The notes under the pieces: generated by a model | The model's database searches: none | Seen by the model: only the letters and a program-made list of their open reading frames with translations | What the model was told of the DNA's origin: nothing | Source: Pithys albifrons albifrons | Taxonomy: Eukaryota; Chordata; Aves; Passeriformes; Thamnophilidae | NCBI RefSeq assembly: GCF_047495875.1 | Contig: NC_092458.1 | Span: 103,790,227-103,854,226, forward strand | Length of the DNA stretch: 64,000 bases | Direction of reading: 5' to 3' | Shown here: positions 34,909 to 47,550 of the stretch, in pieces | Numbering within the stretch: position 1 is the first letter of the stretch | Layout of the letters: each line of letters begins with the position of its first letter | Translations under genes and position numbers: made by a program

Positions 34909-37436
34909 GTAATGAATTGAATTTCTGTCAAGAAATAGAAAGAATGACTCAACTTTAGCCTTGAACTACATGGGTATTGGTTACAGAAGAAACACTGAAA
35001 TAGGGGGAGAAAAGGGATCATTATACAGAGAATCAGAGTAACTAGATTTTAAAAATAGCCTAGGTACCCCTTGGTATTTAGGAAAGCCTTTATTGAGTCT
35101 CTCCTTTACCATCCTAAGCAAGTAGTAAAATTGCTAAGGCAAATTTTCCATATAATAATGAACAATGAATTTTCAATTTTTTTTCAACTGTCCATATAAC
35201 ACTAGAATTTCTTTCCTTATATAATAAGAAATAAAGTGCATTTTCCCCTATCCAATGAGCATGTATAACATGACATTCAAGAATATCTAGGCTGGCACAT
35301 GCACTCTTTTGTTAAAATTTCTTAGGTATTCAAGTTCCCTTGTCCTGTCTGTTCTAGTCTTTATTCTGTCCATTACCTACACTGATTTTTCTTTTGCTTT
35401 AAAATCTTTTAAATCAGTTTAAAAAGCACATAGTTATCTGTTTCAAATTTACAACCACTATATTTCAAGAGAGATATAAAAAGTAAAACTATTTTAGCAT
35501 TGTGTAACTTTATCTTTCTTAGATCTCTGTTTCTCTCCATTTGCCTTCAAGGCGCTTGCAACAAAGTAAAATGAAAGTTTTCTATAATGTTAAGATTGCA
35601 ACTGAAGTAGACAATGCCTCAGATATTATTTTCATCCAGGCATAAAGATTAAAACAAGTGGAACATGTACAGGAAGAAGAAACTGACGAGTGTTACTCAA
35701 TATCCATTGTGCAGGCTTCACATTTGCACTTGGACTAAACCACAGTATAGTATCATTCAGATGAATTTAAATTCATGGACAAGAAAGTATAATTGTATTT
35801 GTACCATCTTGAAAGTCAGCAGGGTACAACCAGGGTGTGATTTTGTATATTTGTCAAATTTGATCATCCTAAAGTAGTGCATTAATTTTAAACATGTTCA
35901 CTTTCATATATATTCTATATACAATTGCTTTAAAATTTATACTCTTTGAAAAAAGATTGTCTGCCTTTAAAAAATACACCAAGGCCAGTGACAATTTTTT
36001 TACAGAAATGTTGCAGTTATAGGCAGAGGAAAGCATCACAAACTTACTGGTGCTGCAGAACAAAGAAATACTCCATTACCTTCCTACAAGGTATTCCATG
36101 ATCAACTCAGGCCAGCGAGAGGCACTTCCACTACTTCTGGCTTCTGGAGTATCAGCTTCCAAATTGGCTCATAAATCACCTCCGGGGGACACTCTTAGAA
36201 TTGTTCAGACAAGGTGCTGAAGAGGGAGGCAGTCATTAAAATGGAATCAATTTCCCTGAGAACTGGTATATAGAGAACCAGACATTGTTCAGAGTTTTCT
36301 GTTATCATGAAATCACTCAACCTGCATTAAAGTAAAAGCTTGAGGTTTTGTTTACAATATCTAAAAAGAGAAAACTGACATATATTTATCTAAGCCATAG
36401 CTGAAAAAGCAAAAAGGGCTGTGAATAATAGATTTACTGTACATTTAACACCAAGTGTCTATGCCCGCACTTACTTCACTTGGTGTAGAAGGATTTCCTG
36501 ACACAGTTTGTCACAATCTGTTCTGCCAAAAAAACCCCAACTTTTACAGTTAACTTCTTTTTAGTATTCTGTGTAAGATTTAGAGTGATTTAACCTTTCT
36601 TTTACTCGAAATAAAATAAAATGCAAACCCCCAAATTTAATGAGGAAGTAGTCTTCCTTTTCTCTAACATACACATTAAACAAATTCCTTGGTGGTGCAA
36701 ATGTTTATCAGATCAAGAGTCATCTCCTATATCCAGCTGTACTCGAACAGCTGCTTACAACAACACAGTCACAAGTCTCTCATCCTCCCTGTATTCCCTG
36801 AATCAAGTGGGGCTTGTATTACACATTATTCTGTATGTTAACAAACATTCCCCTAAAAACTTTTCAGAGGTTAAAGGTATCTAGTTCAAGCTCCTGAGAT
36901 GAAATATTAACCACTTCACAATAACAGAGGTTTGGGAATAAACACACACATCCACTATTGAGACATACTGCAACAGATATTTTGAAGTCAATCACTTGAA
37001 AATACCACAGATTTAAAAATAAAAGTAATTCAGATAACTAGGATGGGAATATTTATTCTAAAAAAAGTCATTAATGTTCAGGTTTTGCCCTCCACAAGTC
37101 AAGAAATCATATAAAACAAAACATTTTCACATTTTCCCTGACTTATGATTCCCTGCAGCTATTCCGGAAGAAATTTTCACTCTATGTTGATTTCCACTGA
37201 TGTCAACATTCCTCCTGGAAATGTGAAAACTGTTTTTCCTTTTAGATATGAGAAGTATAAACAAATACCATCTGTAGTCATGGAAAAGGAGATATGTTCA
37301 TACACATATGAATTCATGCACATTGCCATCATGTGGAAGGCGATATTCATAGCTAAAAAGTGGAGAAAAATTTTGAGTTGCCCTGATTTTGTTTAGTTCC
37401 TGTTCATCTGTGCTGGACAAACTGGATCACATCTAG
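34909..37436. other. AT-rich unique stretch without a recognisable gene
   Basis: No repeat or gene recognised. A somewhat GC-richer patch at 36085-36230 (containing AATCACCTCCGGGGGACACT) stands out, but it shows no open frame or repeat end that I can name. Confidence 0.5.
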
Positions 37437-37999
37437 GATCATAGCATCATCATAGAATGGTTTGGATTGGAAAAGACTTTAAAGACCATCTTGTTCCAAT
37501 TGCCTGCCATGGGAAGGAAGATCTTCCACTAGACCAGGTTGCTCAGAGCCCCATCCAACCTGGCCTTGAACACTTCCAGGGATGGGGCAACAACAGCTTC
37601 TCTGGGAAACCTGTAGCAGTGCCTCACCACCTTCACAATCATTTTTTTTTCCTAATATCTAATCTAAATCTACTCTCTGTCAGATTGAAGCCATTCCCCC
37701 TTGTCGTGTCACTACAGGCCCTTGTAAATAGTCTCTGTCTTTCCTGTGGTCTCCCTTCAGGTACCGAAAGGTCACAATTAGGTCACATTGAATCCTTCTC
37801 TTCTCCAGACAGAACAAACACAATTCTCTCAGTCTTTCCTCACAGAAAAGGTGCTCCATCCCTCTAATTACCTTGGTGGCCTTCCCTCGACTTGCTCCAG
37901 CAAGTCCATGTCCTTCCTCCTGGGATCCCAGAGCTGGAGGCAGCACTGCAGGTGAGGTCTCACCAGAGAAGAGGGGCAGGAACTCCTCCCTTGACCTTG
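37437..37999 (-). mobile_element. CR1 LINE 3' end, antisense, ~560 bp
   Basis: Starts GGATCATAGCATCATCATAG, then GAATGGTTTGGATTGG. It continues through the 3' UTR (AGACCAGGTTGCTCAGAGCC) and the C-terminal coding remnant (AGATTGAAGCCATTCCCCC; TTCCTCACAGAAAAGGTGC; GCAGCACTGCAGGTGAGGTC) until it truncates near 37999. Open frames on both strands here (37457-37867 plus, 37680-38060 minus) are LINE-derived and not host genes. Confidence 0.92.
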
Positions 38000-38777
38000 G
38001 GAGAAACAAAGAAGCAAAAGTCATAGTGAACAGACAATAGTATTTTTTCTCTGTGGACAAGACAATGTTTCCAAAGATGTCTTACAGATGATGGTACCAT
38101 ATCCAAAACAATCTTTGCATTGTTTTGTGCTATATTGATGCCACAGGAGCAATGAACTGGAAGGGTTATTTCTGCTCACAAAAAAAGGCTTAATGACTGT
38201 TAATGCAGAATTTCTGTGCAGATGCACTTTTGCATTGCAATACCATCACATTACCTCAAGGCAAACAAAAAAGTAACTATAGGTATGAGAAATTACATCT
38301 AAGTAATAGCACTGTATACAGCCTATTCTTTTCTTCTAAAATGAAGTATTCCTTCGTCTATACCAAAAAGAACACTACAACTGTGGTACAAAAAGAAACA
38401 ATTGAACCATTTAATTCCCCAAACATAAAGCTTTTTCTATTTAGCAAATCTTGAAAGATCGTTTACATGCTACTTTGTGCCTTTCCTCATCTAGTGACCA
38501 CCATTGCCAACAAGGTGAAATTTTTAAGTCTTTCAACATGAATTTGGGCACTTTGGAGACATATTTACTGTATTTTAATATATTGTGTGAATTATTTTGG
38601 TTCACAGTCATGTATTTTCTGACATGAAAATTATGTTGCTATAAAACATATTAATACTAAATTCTTAGGAGAAAAAAGCTTTTCTAGAAATTTAAGTGCA
38701 TGTGAAGCCATTGGGATAGCAAAACTGGGCTTGTTACATATATGAAGTATGGGAATATTAATTACACACTAAATTTG

Positions 38778-38802
38778 TATATATATATATATATATATAT
38801 AT
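38778..38802. repeat. (TA)n microsatellite
   Basis: About twelve uninterrupted TA units. Confidence 0.92.
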
Positions 38803-39965
38803 TTAATAGTAGAGCTCACAATTAAAACATACAGATGAGAAGTTTTCATCATCTGTTGTGAAAATGTGTATGAATTACATCTTACCAATAGACTCTTAGA
38901 GAGTTTTATTCTAAAAAATAATATTTTGTAGTGAATTTTAAGTCATTTATTGCAGCTTTATTGAAGTTATTGATCTCCTAGAAAACAAGTATCAGATAAA
39001 AGCCATCCTTTTTTAAGTAGATATAATAATGCATGATACCATGGACTTGCAGGAACTAGAGCAGACCATTCCTGGGTTACCTACCTGACATTCTGCCTGC
39101 AGAAGACCCATCTTGCATAGGACGTAAAATGAAAATTTACTTGAATTTAATTAATTTTTTGCTTAAATTAAAACACTCCTTCAAGAAAGCCATCCCATTC
39201 TGAACTGGTGACATGTATGTGTTTAAAGTCTATAGCTCTGTCAGTGAATGAAACTATCTAAAGAAGAAAAGAATAGCATTATCATCAAAACTTATGATAC
39301 TCATTAAGTCTTTTGATGAGCATAGGTGAATTTAATTGCTCTTCAGAGCCTGGAAGAGAAATCGTAAAACCTGCATACAAAATTAACAAGATCACCTCAA
39401 GAAAATGGTGGCTTCTTCTTGATGTCCCTGAAAATAAAATAGTCTTCATATATCACCTGGGGATTCATCAGTTTTGAGTAAAGCATTTACCATCTGTGCT
39501 CATTCCAAACTACTCCTGATAAAATGACTGAACTTCATAAGTATTCTTGGGTAAGCAACTCTCATGTTTCCCCAGGTAAGTGAACAGATAAATATTCATA
39601 GCTCCATTTTTCTAATACAGAAGTAGTGAGTCAGCCCAACTAAAAGCATACTTCAAATCAGGAAACCTTGCTTGGGTTCACAGAAAAGGTCTCCAATCTG
39701 CTGTATGAAATCAAAAGGAATACCACTTGCTTCTTAATCTGCTCAGATAAAGTATTATTCAGACCATATCTCTGTTCTTTATCCATTCCTGAGGTGCACA
39801 TTCTTTGTCTGAAATCCTCCCTTACACCTACAGCTCTAGTCATCTGAATGGCTGAAAACTTTAACATCTCTAAGAAGAAAGCAAGAGCCTTTGCAAAGGA
39901 TGTAAGAGTTTAATGATGAACTTATTAAAAACTTTTCTTTTAGTTTAAAACCAAGAAGGTTAAAG

Positions 39966-40009
39966 GAAAAAAACAAAACAAAACAAAACAACAAACAACA
40001 ACAATAACA
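39966..40009. repeat. (AAAAC)n / (AAC)n A-rich tract
   Basis: AAAAAAACAAAACAAAACAA grading into ACAACAACAATAAC. It lies about 50 bp left of a CR1 tail but is not part of that tail. Confidence 0.85.
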
Positions 40010-40060
40010 TACTAAGAAAACACAACCCAAATGTTTTAATGATTCCCTTTAATTTTCCTA

Positions 40061-40200
40061 GAAGGACAGGTTGAATGGACGTCTGAGCAACCTGGTTTAG
40101 TGAAAGGTGTCCTCATCCATTGTGGTGGAGTTGGAACCATATAATCTTTATGGTGTCTTCTTCTTGAAACCATTGTTTTATTCCATGATTCTTTGATTCT
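40061..40200 (+). mobile_element. CR1 LINE 3' tail, diverged
   Basis: GAAGGACAGGTTGAATGGAC, then CTGAGCAACCTGGTTTAGTG, then GGTGTCCTCATCCATTGTGG, ending TTCCATGATTCTTTGATTCT, the decayed terminal ATTCTATGATTCTATGA. A short insertion separates the body from the tail. It is non-coding and 5'-truncated. Confidence 0.88.
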
Positions 40201-40275
40201 GGAGCTTTCATAGCATCTTCTCAGAAGGTCAGAGCCTGTCCTCATTGTTCTTCAACTCTGATAAAGCCCATCTCC

Positions 40276-40678
40276 TGTGATAAAAGGCTGAGATAATTGG
40301 GATTGCTCAGACTGGAAAAGAAAAGGGTTTGGGGTGACCTAATTGCAGTCTTCCAGTACCTGGAGGGAGCCTACAAGAAATATGGAGAAAGACTGTTTAC
40401 AAGAGCCTGTGGTGACAGGAAAAGGGGGAATGGCTTCAAACCAACAGAGGGAAGGTTTAGATTAGATATTAGAAAGAAAATTCTTGACTGTTAGGGTGGT
40501 GAGGCACTGAAACAGGTTTCCCAGAGAAGCTATGGTTTCTTCACCCTGGCAATGTTCAAGGCCAGGTTGGAGGGGGCTCTGAGCAACCTGGTCTAGTGGA
40601 AGGTGTCCCTCCTCATGGCAGTGGATTGGAATGAGATTATATTTAAGGTCCCTTCCAACCCAAACCATTTCAGGATAA
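40276..40678 (+). mobile_element. CR1 LINE 3' end, ~400 bp
   Basis: Sense-strand CR1: GGCTGAGATAATTGGGATTG, then GGGTTTGGGGTGACCTAATTGCAG, then TACCTGGAGGGAGCC, GGGTGGTGAGGCACTG, CTGAGCAACCTGGTCTAGTG, and TTCCAACCCAAACCATTTCA. It encodes the last residues of ORF2 (the short frame at 40297-40494) plus the 3' UTR. It is a different insertion from the tail 75 bp to its left, since both include the same 3' UTR segment. Confidence 0.92.
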
Positions 40679-43600
40679 CTTTTGATGGTCTTCTCAAGAA
40701 TTCATCCATACCGTCAGGTGTCAAGCCAAAAGAGCGAGACATGTTCCCTGAACTACAGGTTAAATCAAATGAATGCTTAGAGAAGTGATTGAGGTGTTCG
40801 GTTTTTCTGAAAGGAGATACAAAAGCGAAGTTTTAACAAAATATGAAAACAGTATTGCACATTCCTTCTGTTTCGAGAAATGTTGGTTGGAATGCAATGC
40901 AGTGTTCTTTGACAAATGCAAAGCTGCATTTTTGACACAGACAAAAAAAAGCTACTCTACAGGGGTGCTGCATTGCTGAAAAAATGGTCTGGGATATTTT
41001 CAGATGGCAAAGGGAGTTGGCCAAGCATTTACACATCACAACAGAGTACCTTGGAGAAAGAAAAGAAATAACTACTAATTAAAGCTGAAAACAGCAAAAA
41101 AAGTACATTATAACTGTTCAATTCCTCTTTTACAGAGTATTCCTTCTACTCATGTCTCCATCCAGATAGAAGGAATACTACCCATTTAGAACACAGGAAG
41201 TTATCTTGTACAAATAAGCCTGTAGAAAAATAAATGATATTATGTTGCACTGTCAATACATAATGCATTGCCATTTCAGCTGTCAAGAAATCTTTTTTAG
41301 AACCAATATTCAACCAAAGCACAATATAGAAAGTAAACCCATCCAAGTAATCCTCTAGTGGTTTTATATTTTGAAGAGAGAAATGTTCTTCCTCTGAGCT
41401 AGTTAGATGTGTAAACTGAGCACAGAATTAATTTTATGCCAGCAAATTACTGGTTTTAACAGGTTATACAAGGCACAGAGCCATATAATTGCTCTCCACT
41501 TGAAATATGCTCTCATTCAAATTGAGGGAGTGAAGTTAGCTGGAGGTGCAGCTGGGGGTGGGGGGAGTACATCTTATCTTGCAATGACTTGTTCTTTACA
41601 GGTGGTTGGTTCAAAAATTAGCAGCTATTTTTTTTCTGCAGTAATAAATTCTAATATTTGAAGAGAGCAAGAGCAGATGGATTGCCAGTTCATTGCCACT
41701 TGCCACAGCACAATGAAGATTTAATCTTTATGATGAGCAATTCACTCTTTACATAACCGCTATACTAGAATTCTACTATTAAGTCTCATCATCCCATTTT
41801 AAAGCAGACTGATTTCCTACACTTTGTCATAGGCAGTTTGGGTTTTTTCTTGATATTATATACAAATTGTTCTAAGATACTTTAGCCTTACTCAAACTAT
41901 GTGTCACTTGTCAATTAAATCATAAAATCAAAGAACAGCAATACTGTTATATGATTTGAAATGCCTGCTTAGGTGCAGAGATCTTAATCAAATACCTAAA
42001 TGCTCCTTATCTTTTAAGTACAATTCACTCATTTTTATTTTGCAGCAAAAAGAAATATCATGATCTATATTTTCCACCCTAATTTATGTTGGTTTAATGA
42101 GAAAGGCTTCATACTCTGACTCAAGGACTTCCTTCTGATAAAATGTCCTTGTAGATAGGTGAACTCATCAGTCTGTGGCTAGAATGAAGTAATATTTTAT
42201 CCATTCCCTGTAATGCCTTCCAGGCTGTTGGCCCCTACTCCAAAAAGGGGGGGAAACAAAGGGAAAACTTCCATGGATTAGTGGCGTTCCGGTCCCTGAA
42301 TATCATCTGCCTTCTGAATTCCTAATATCTTTGCAGTCTGACTTTCTAAAATCTTTTTATTATTTCTAAAAATTTTTGCACCAGTACCTTTTTCTATGTG
42401 CCTTTTTTTTTCTCAGAGTCAATTGAGCAAATAGTTTCCATTATAGTGAAGGCTTTATTCAGAGTATTGGTATTCCATTATTAGGCTTTTCATTTACAGC
42501 ATGACAAAAGCTATGGAGATTTTCTCAGGTAAAAATTAAAAACTATATTCTTTACACATATACAAAGTACAGCATAAGAATCTTCTTAATGGAAAATGTG
42601 GGATGGAGCAGTTTTTGTCACCCAGCTTTTCCAAAGCTTCCCTGAACTTCCCTGTGCATGATTTCCTGCAATAATGTTACCAAACCTGCAGGTTCCCTTC
42701 AACTCTTAGTCCCATCACCTTTTGTTTAGATGTGGAGCTCAGTCTGCTTGCATTTGCAGCGTAACCCCTCTGATTCCTAACCTTATACAGCAGTATGACT
42801 GATCTAGAAAGAACTATGTTTTTTGCCTGAGCAGGTCGTCGGTTAACATTCAGGACAGGTCCTTGGAAAACCTATACAGAGAAACAAGTTCCTCAAGGAG
42901 GTGGCTTAAATCACCTAGATAAAGCTACACTTTGAAGGCACTGAAAAGACAGAGAACTGTGTGGTGGCAAAAGCAGAAACTTGAATGAATCTACAACTAA
43001 AATCCAGCTAGAAAACAAAAAGCACTATTTTTTGTTTGTTTTCTTCTTATTTGCTATCTGAAGGTTTCCTTCAGGAATGTTGTATTTGTGGAAATAATTA
43101 CAAAACCAGTAGAGGGTGCTGAAGAATACCCAGCACAGTTTTAGTTTCTGTAAGAGCAATAACATGTAATCCCATTATTACATTGAAAATAGCAACTTCT
43201 TTTTAGCCTGCACGTTGATTCTACAAATTCAGCTCATTGGATAAAAGCAACCAACCTATTTGCACGTTTGTGTTTTTCACCTGCTCAACTCCAAAGGCCT
43301 TTCAAATATTCACACCAATCTATGAGTACCTGGACCACCTCCTGGTGCACCATAGGCATATGAAACAAGCTGGACAGAAACACAAAGTGAAAGACTTTTA
43401 CATTTTTTTCAACATCAGACTACATGATAACTCATCCTCCAAACGCTGTTCTCAGTCAAGGCACTGTTCAATCATCCTGTGGGCATTTAGGAGGGAGAAA
43501 GAAGCACACATTTGTGTACTTTTACAAATGTGCTTTTGGTTCTTTTCAGCCTATATCAATCCATAGATATTAGAAGAATATGGGAAAATGAAATAATTTC

Positions 43601-46600
43601 TCGCTTAAATAAGTTCAAAAAGAACTAAAGGGATACATCCTATTTTCAAATTACTAGAATAAGTTATTTTTCAGAACAGTAAAAGAATTTTGTCTGAAAT
43701 CACAATTATTGTCAATGGAAAAATAAGTAATAGAAAGAAGTATCATAATCTTATTAGCCAGATCCACTGAAATTCTGTAATATGTTGACTGTGCACAGAA
43801 AATGATGTTAATTTAAAAAAAAATAAATTTAGCACTTTTGATATCAGAAAAACTTTGTTCTCTGTGATTAATTCTGTTGTGGTCCTATAAATTAACAGAG
43901 GAATATGGTTTCTCTTGAATTCTCCTCAGATTGAAAAATATATAGAAAAAAATTGAGGCAAAACTGCTTGTATATGCACAACAGGAACAGACTTACCAAG
44001 GGGACTTTTAAGGTGTGCAATGTGTATTTTGTATGCAAATTTAAAGTGTCAGTCTGACTGGGCATCCTGGTATAAAGACAGGGCTCAAAACTGCCTTTTT
44101 CAACTGATCAGATCTTTGATGCAAACCTTTGAAAACTAAGAACATATCTGATTCCTTGTTAAAGTGCTCATTAGCCTGGTTTAGAAATACCAGCCACTAA
44201 TGACGTCTGGGGAAAATATGTGCCTGTATCTCTACAAAACATCAGGTTTTGCTGCTCAGTGACATTTTCTGCTATGAATTTGTGTTATTACTGAGTGGCA
44301 TGTAATATTCAGAAGTCCATTTTATTCCCATGTCAAAGGGCTCTTTTCAGACCGTTATGTAATTCTCTTTGATTTGGCAGCTCAGTAACTGTTGAACTTT
44401 GGCATTTGTACAGGCAGCTTTTGGTTAGAGGTAAAAACCCCTTTTTCTCCCGTAGAGAAAAGCAGGAAAAAGCCCCCAATCTTAAATGTCTCTCATATAC
44501 TAAGATCAACTATGCAAAACATTAAACATCAAAATTTTAAAAACCTGCAGATAATGAAACAGAAAAGGCATATGGCTGGAATAGAATTAATCTCCTTTTC
44601 AAGTGTCCAGGAGAGGATCTTCTAAAGAAAGTATACCTAATGACTTAAATTAACTCTGGTATTATAATATTTGGAAATTATCAGATTATCCAAATTTTTA
44701 AGTTGTGGTGTGCTAAAGTAACAACACTGCTTTCGTAAGGGCATTGTATCAGATGGAGGACAACTGACAAGTTCTACTCCCTTTATAATCATTTCCTCTT
44801 GTAATTAATATATACAGGATTATGCCACAAAATCTATGGAATATCAACAGTAGAAAGGATAAAGAGAGAATTGCAAGTTACAAATATGCAGCTGCAGCAG
44901 GAACCCAAAATAGGCAAAAAGGTGAGAAAATGACTCCTCAAAAGATGAAGGTATATAACAAATTCTTTTTCCAATTCAAGCCAATATTTTTTCCCAATAA
45001 AACATGAGCATAACTTCCAGATCTGTGTTGATCCTAATGACTGGAATGAAATCTATCACTGTGCTAAAGTTCACTTAGCATGTACCAATAACCAACTCAT
45101 TTTATAGTTAGTTTTAAATGAAATTATAAGAGCTGCTGTGAATGACAGTCAACACCACCACCTATGCTAATCTAACAACAATACTCCACTGATTTTTCTT
45201 GGATTCAGATTTATGAAAAATATTTTTAAAAAATGTGAGTTTTCTTTTAGTCACATACTGCATGGACAAATCTTTGTACTGAGTCTACTGCTCATGCCCG
45301 TGACTACTGGCAATACCAGCAAATCAGTAGCCTTGTAATTTTTTTTCTATATCCTGTCCCTTTGTACATAACATTGTTCTGAATTTCTTGAAGCAGAAGT
45401 TGTGAATAAGTGACAAAACAAATAAGGGTGTAGTACTGGACATATCTTGTGAGTTTTCGTCAACATATTGGTATTCTCTCATATTTGGAAGTAATTTCAT
45501 ATGTTGGGATGTATCTATTAGATCCCAGTACTTCTTAGTAGAAAAATAAATTAAAGAGTATACTTATCACCTATTCTGTATCTTGCTTAAGGAAGACATA
45601 CATTTAGCAAAGTATGTAGACCATTTATTCAGTTTTCATCTTAACAAGAACAGTAGAAGATATACAATGATTTTACTCTGAAAATCAAGTTTGAAGAAAT
45701 GGGTAGGGAGACAGTATTTCCTGACCTTTCATATTCTTTTTTCACCAGCTGCTAATTAATCTACCTATTTTGTCATCAAACAAGATTTCTTTTTTTTTTT
45801 TCTGGAAGATATCATGGTTAGAAGGAAAAGTGGATGAGGACAGTAAACTTACTACTAGTCAGCCCAAATGATCTCAATAGACTCTGCCCATTTAACAACT
45901 AATGACACCTAATTTAATGGATTTTTTTTATGAGCACATTAGCATTTGATTCATCTTTTGAGCAACTAAATTCAAGGGACTGATGTTTTGCTTAAGTTTT
46001 GTGTATGCAATATACTGTTTTTCAAAAAAACCCTGAAGTTGTTTCCCAAAAAATCTCTGAATATGCACAACAAGTCAACAAAAATCTTTATTTCTAGCAG
46101 GGATAAAATATAATCTAAGTTATCTGAGGTATGAAAAATTATGCAAAGTAAGAAAAAGCAATTATGTTTCCCAATTTGCTAATCAAAAGTAAGATGTTCA
46201 GAGTGCATATATTTATCATGCAGCTGTCTGTAAAACACCTGTCTCAGGTACAAAAATTCACCAACTTTGAATCTTCACAATCCAGAAAAACAAAAACATA
46301 AAATCAAATAATTATATCATTCTAAAAAACCTATGTTTTCAAGAAGTATTTCCACCAGCTTTCTTGCACATTTTTTTAAGCATTTATTTGAAGCAGAGCA
46401 AGACTTTTACTTTATCATTTGAGAAGCTGGATATTTATGAAAATCAAGAAGGATGATGCAGCTGTCTATACTTTGGATACTGACATGTAAAGCACCATAT
46501 CTGAGGTAGCTATTCTGCTTTTTGTTAGAAACCCCCTATGCAATCAACAGAAAAAGATAGGCACTGTGAGAACACATGACGCTCAAACAACCCTGAACCC

Positions 46601-46928
46601 ACAAAGCCCATATTTTCTGTTCAGTAATGTCAAGAGGAAATAATGGAAGCTGAAACGTAAGTATTTTAAAATAAATTAGATGAATCTTAGTTCATGTGCA
46701 CACAACAGTGTTATCATTCCCCTTTCAGTACTGTAATAACTGGAAACCCTAAAGGAGGAGTCTAAGCTTTTTACTCTCTAAATGGTTTTCTTTTGCTTAG
46801 TTCAGTACCATTCTCATAAGCACAATCTGCAATTTTTTACGATAAGTAGGAATATTTTCCCCCCATCATCCTTCTTTCCACCAGTCCACTGGATTTTTTT
46901 AAGATATGTTAAAACAGAAATTCAGGAT

Positions 46929-46977
46929 AAAAACAACAACAAAAAACAAAACAAAACAAACAAACAAATAAACAAAG
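46929..46977. repeat. (AAAC)n / (AAC)n A-rich tract
   Basis: AACAACAAC, then AAAACAAAACAAAC units, then AAACAAATAAACAAAG. A typical avian A-rich low-complexity run. Confidence 0.85.
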
Positions 46978-47374
46978 CATCTCCAGATGGTAGAAAACAA
47001 AATGGAAGCTCAAGTTAAAACTAGCAAAGGACATCAATAAGAGCTTCTATAATGAAATCAGCACAAAAATTAGGACGGTGTCTATCTGCTGCTGAATGAA
47101 GCAGGCAATCCATGCAAAAAGCTGAGACACTCAATAAATGTCATTTCTAACAGGGTTTGGTCTCAGGTCTCCCAGGTCCCTGGTGATGGCAAAACATGTG
47201 GAAGAGAGGTATTGCACATTGCAGAAAAGAATCAAGTTGAGGACTACTTAAATAAACTTATCATACACGCATCTGACGATTCAGAGACAATATGTCTGAA
47301 ATTGCTGAGCTGCCACCAACTTTGAAGCAGTTGTGTCATCTCTGTGTCATTGTCATGACTGTGGGAGGTCCATG

Positions 47375-47550
47375 CTGACCAGAAATAGGCAAAGGTTACA
47401 CTTTAAGTTTAAAAGGATTATCAAGAAAGCCACAGGCCAGTCTAGCTCACCTCAGTCCTGGGAAGACTATGGAGCAGATCATCAAGGAAGCCACCAGTGC
47501 CAAACATATGAGCAAAGAAAGGATGACTGGACAGAGCAAAGAGGAGATGA
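47375..47550 (+). mobile_element. Probable degenerate CR1 internal (RT-region) fragment
   Basis: ATCAAGAAAGCCACAGGCCA followed by GTCTAGCTCACCTCAGTCC and TGGGAAGACTATGGAGCAGA resembles the CR1 ORF2 segment encoding ...KK..NYRPVSLTSVPGK.MEQI, with an internal deletion that removes the middle. The open frame at 47333-47578 overlaps it and has no other explanation. The borders are uncertain, because the sequence to the left (47150-47370) is not clearly CR1. Confidence 0.5.

Larger units (their letters stand above)
38000..40060. other. AT-rich unique stretch without a recognisable gene
   Basis: Holds a (TA)n microsatellite at 38778-38802 and an (AAAAC)n tract at 39966-40009. Otherwise nothing was recognised. 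Confidence 0.5.

Noticed and set aside
37680..38060. 126-codon minus-strand frame
   Set aside because: Most of it lies within the CR1 fragment at 37437-37999 and reads the C-terminal CR1 ORF2 remnant; not a host gene.
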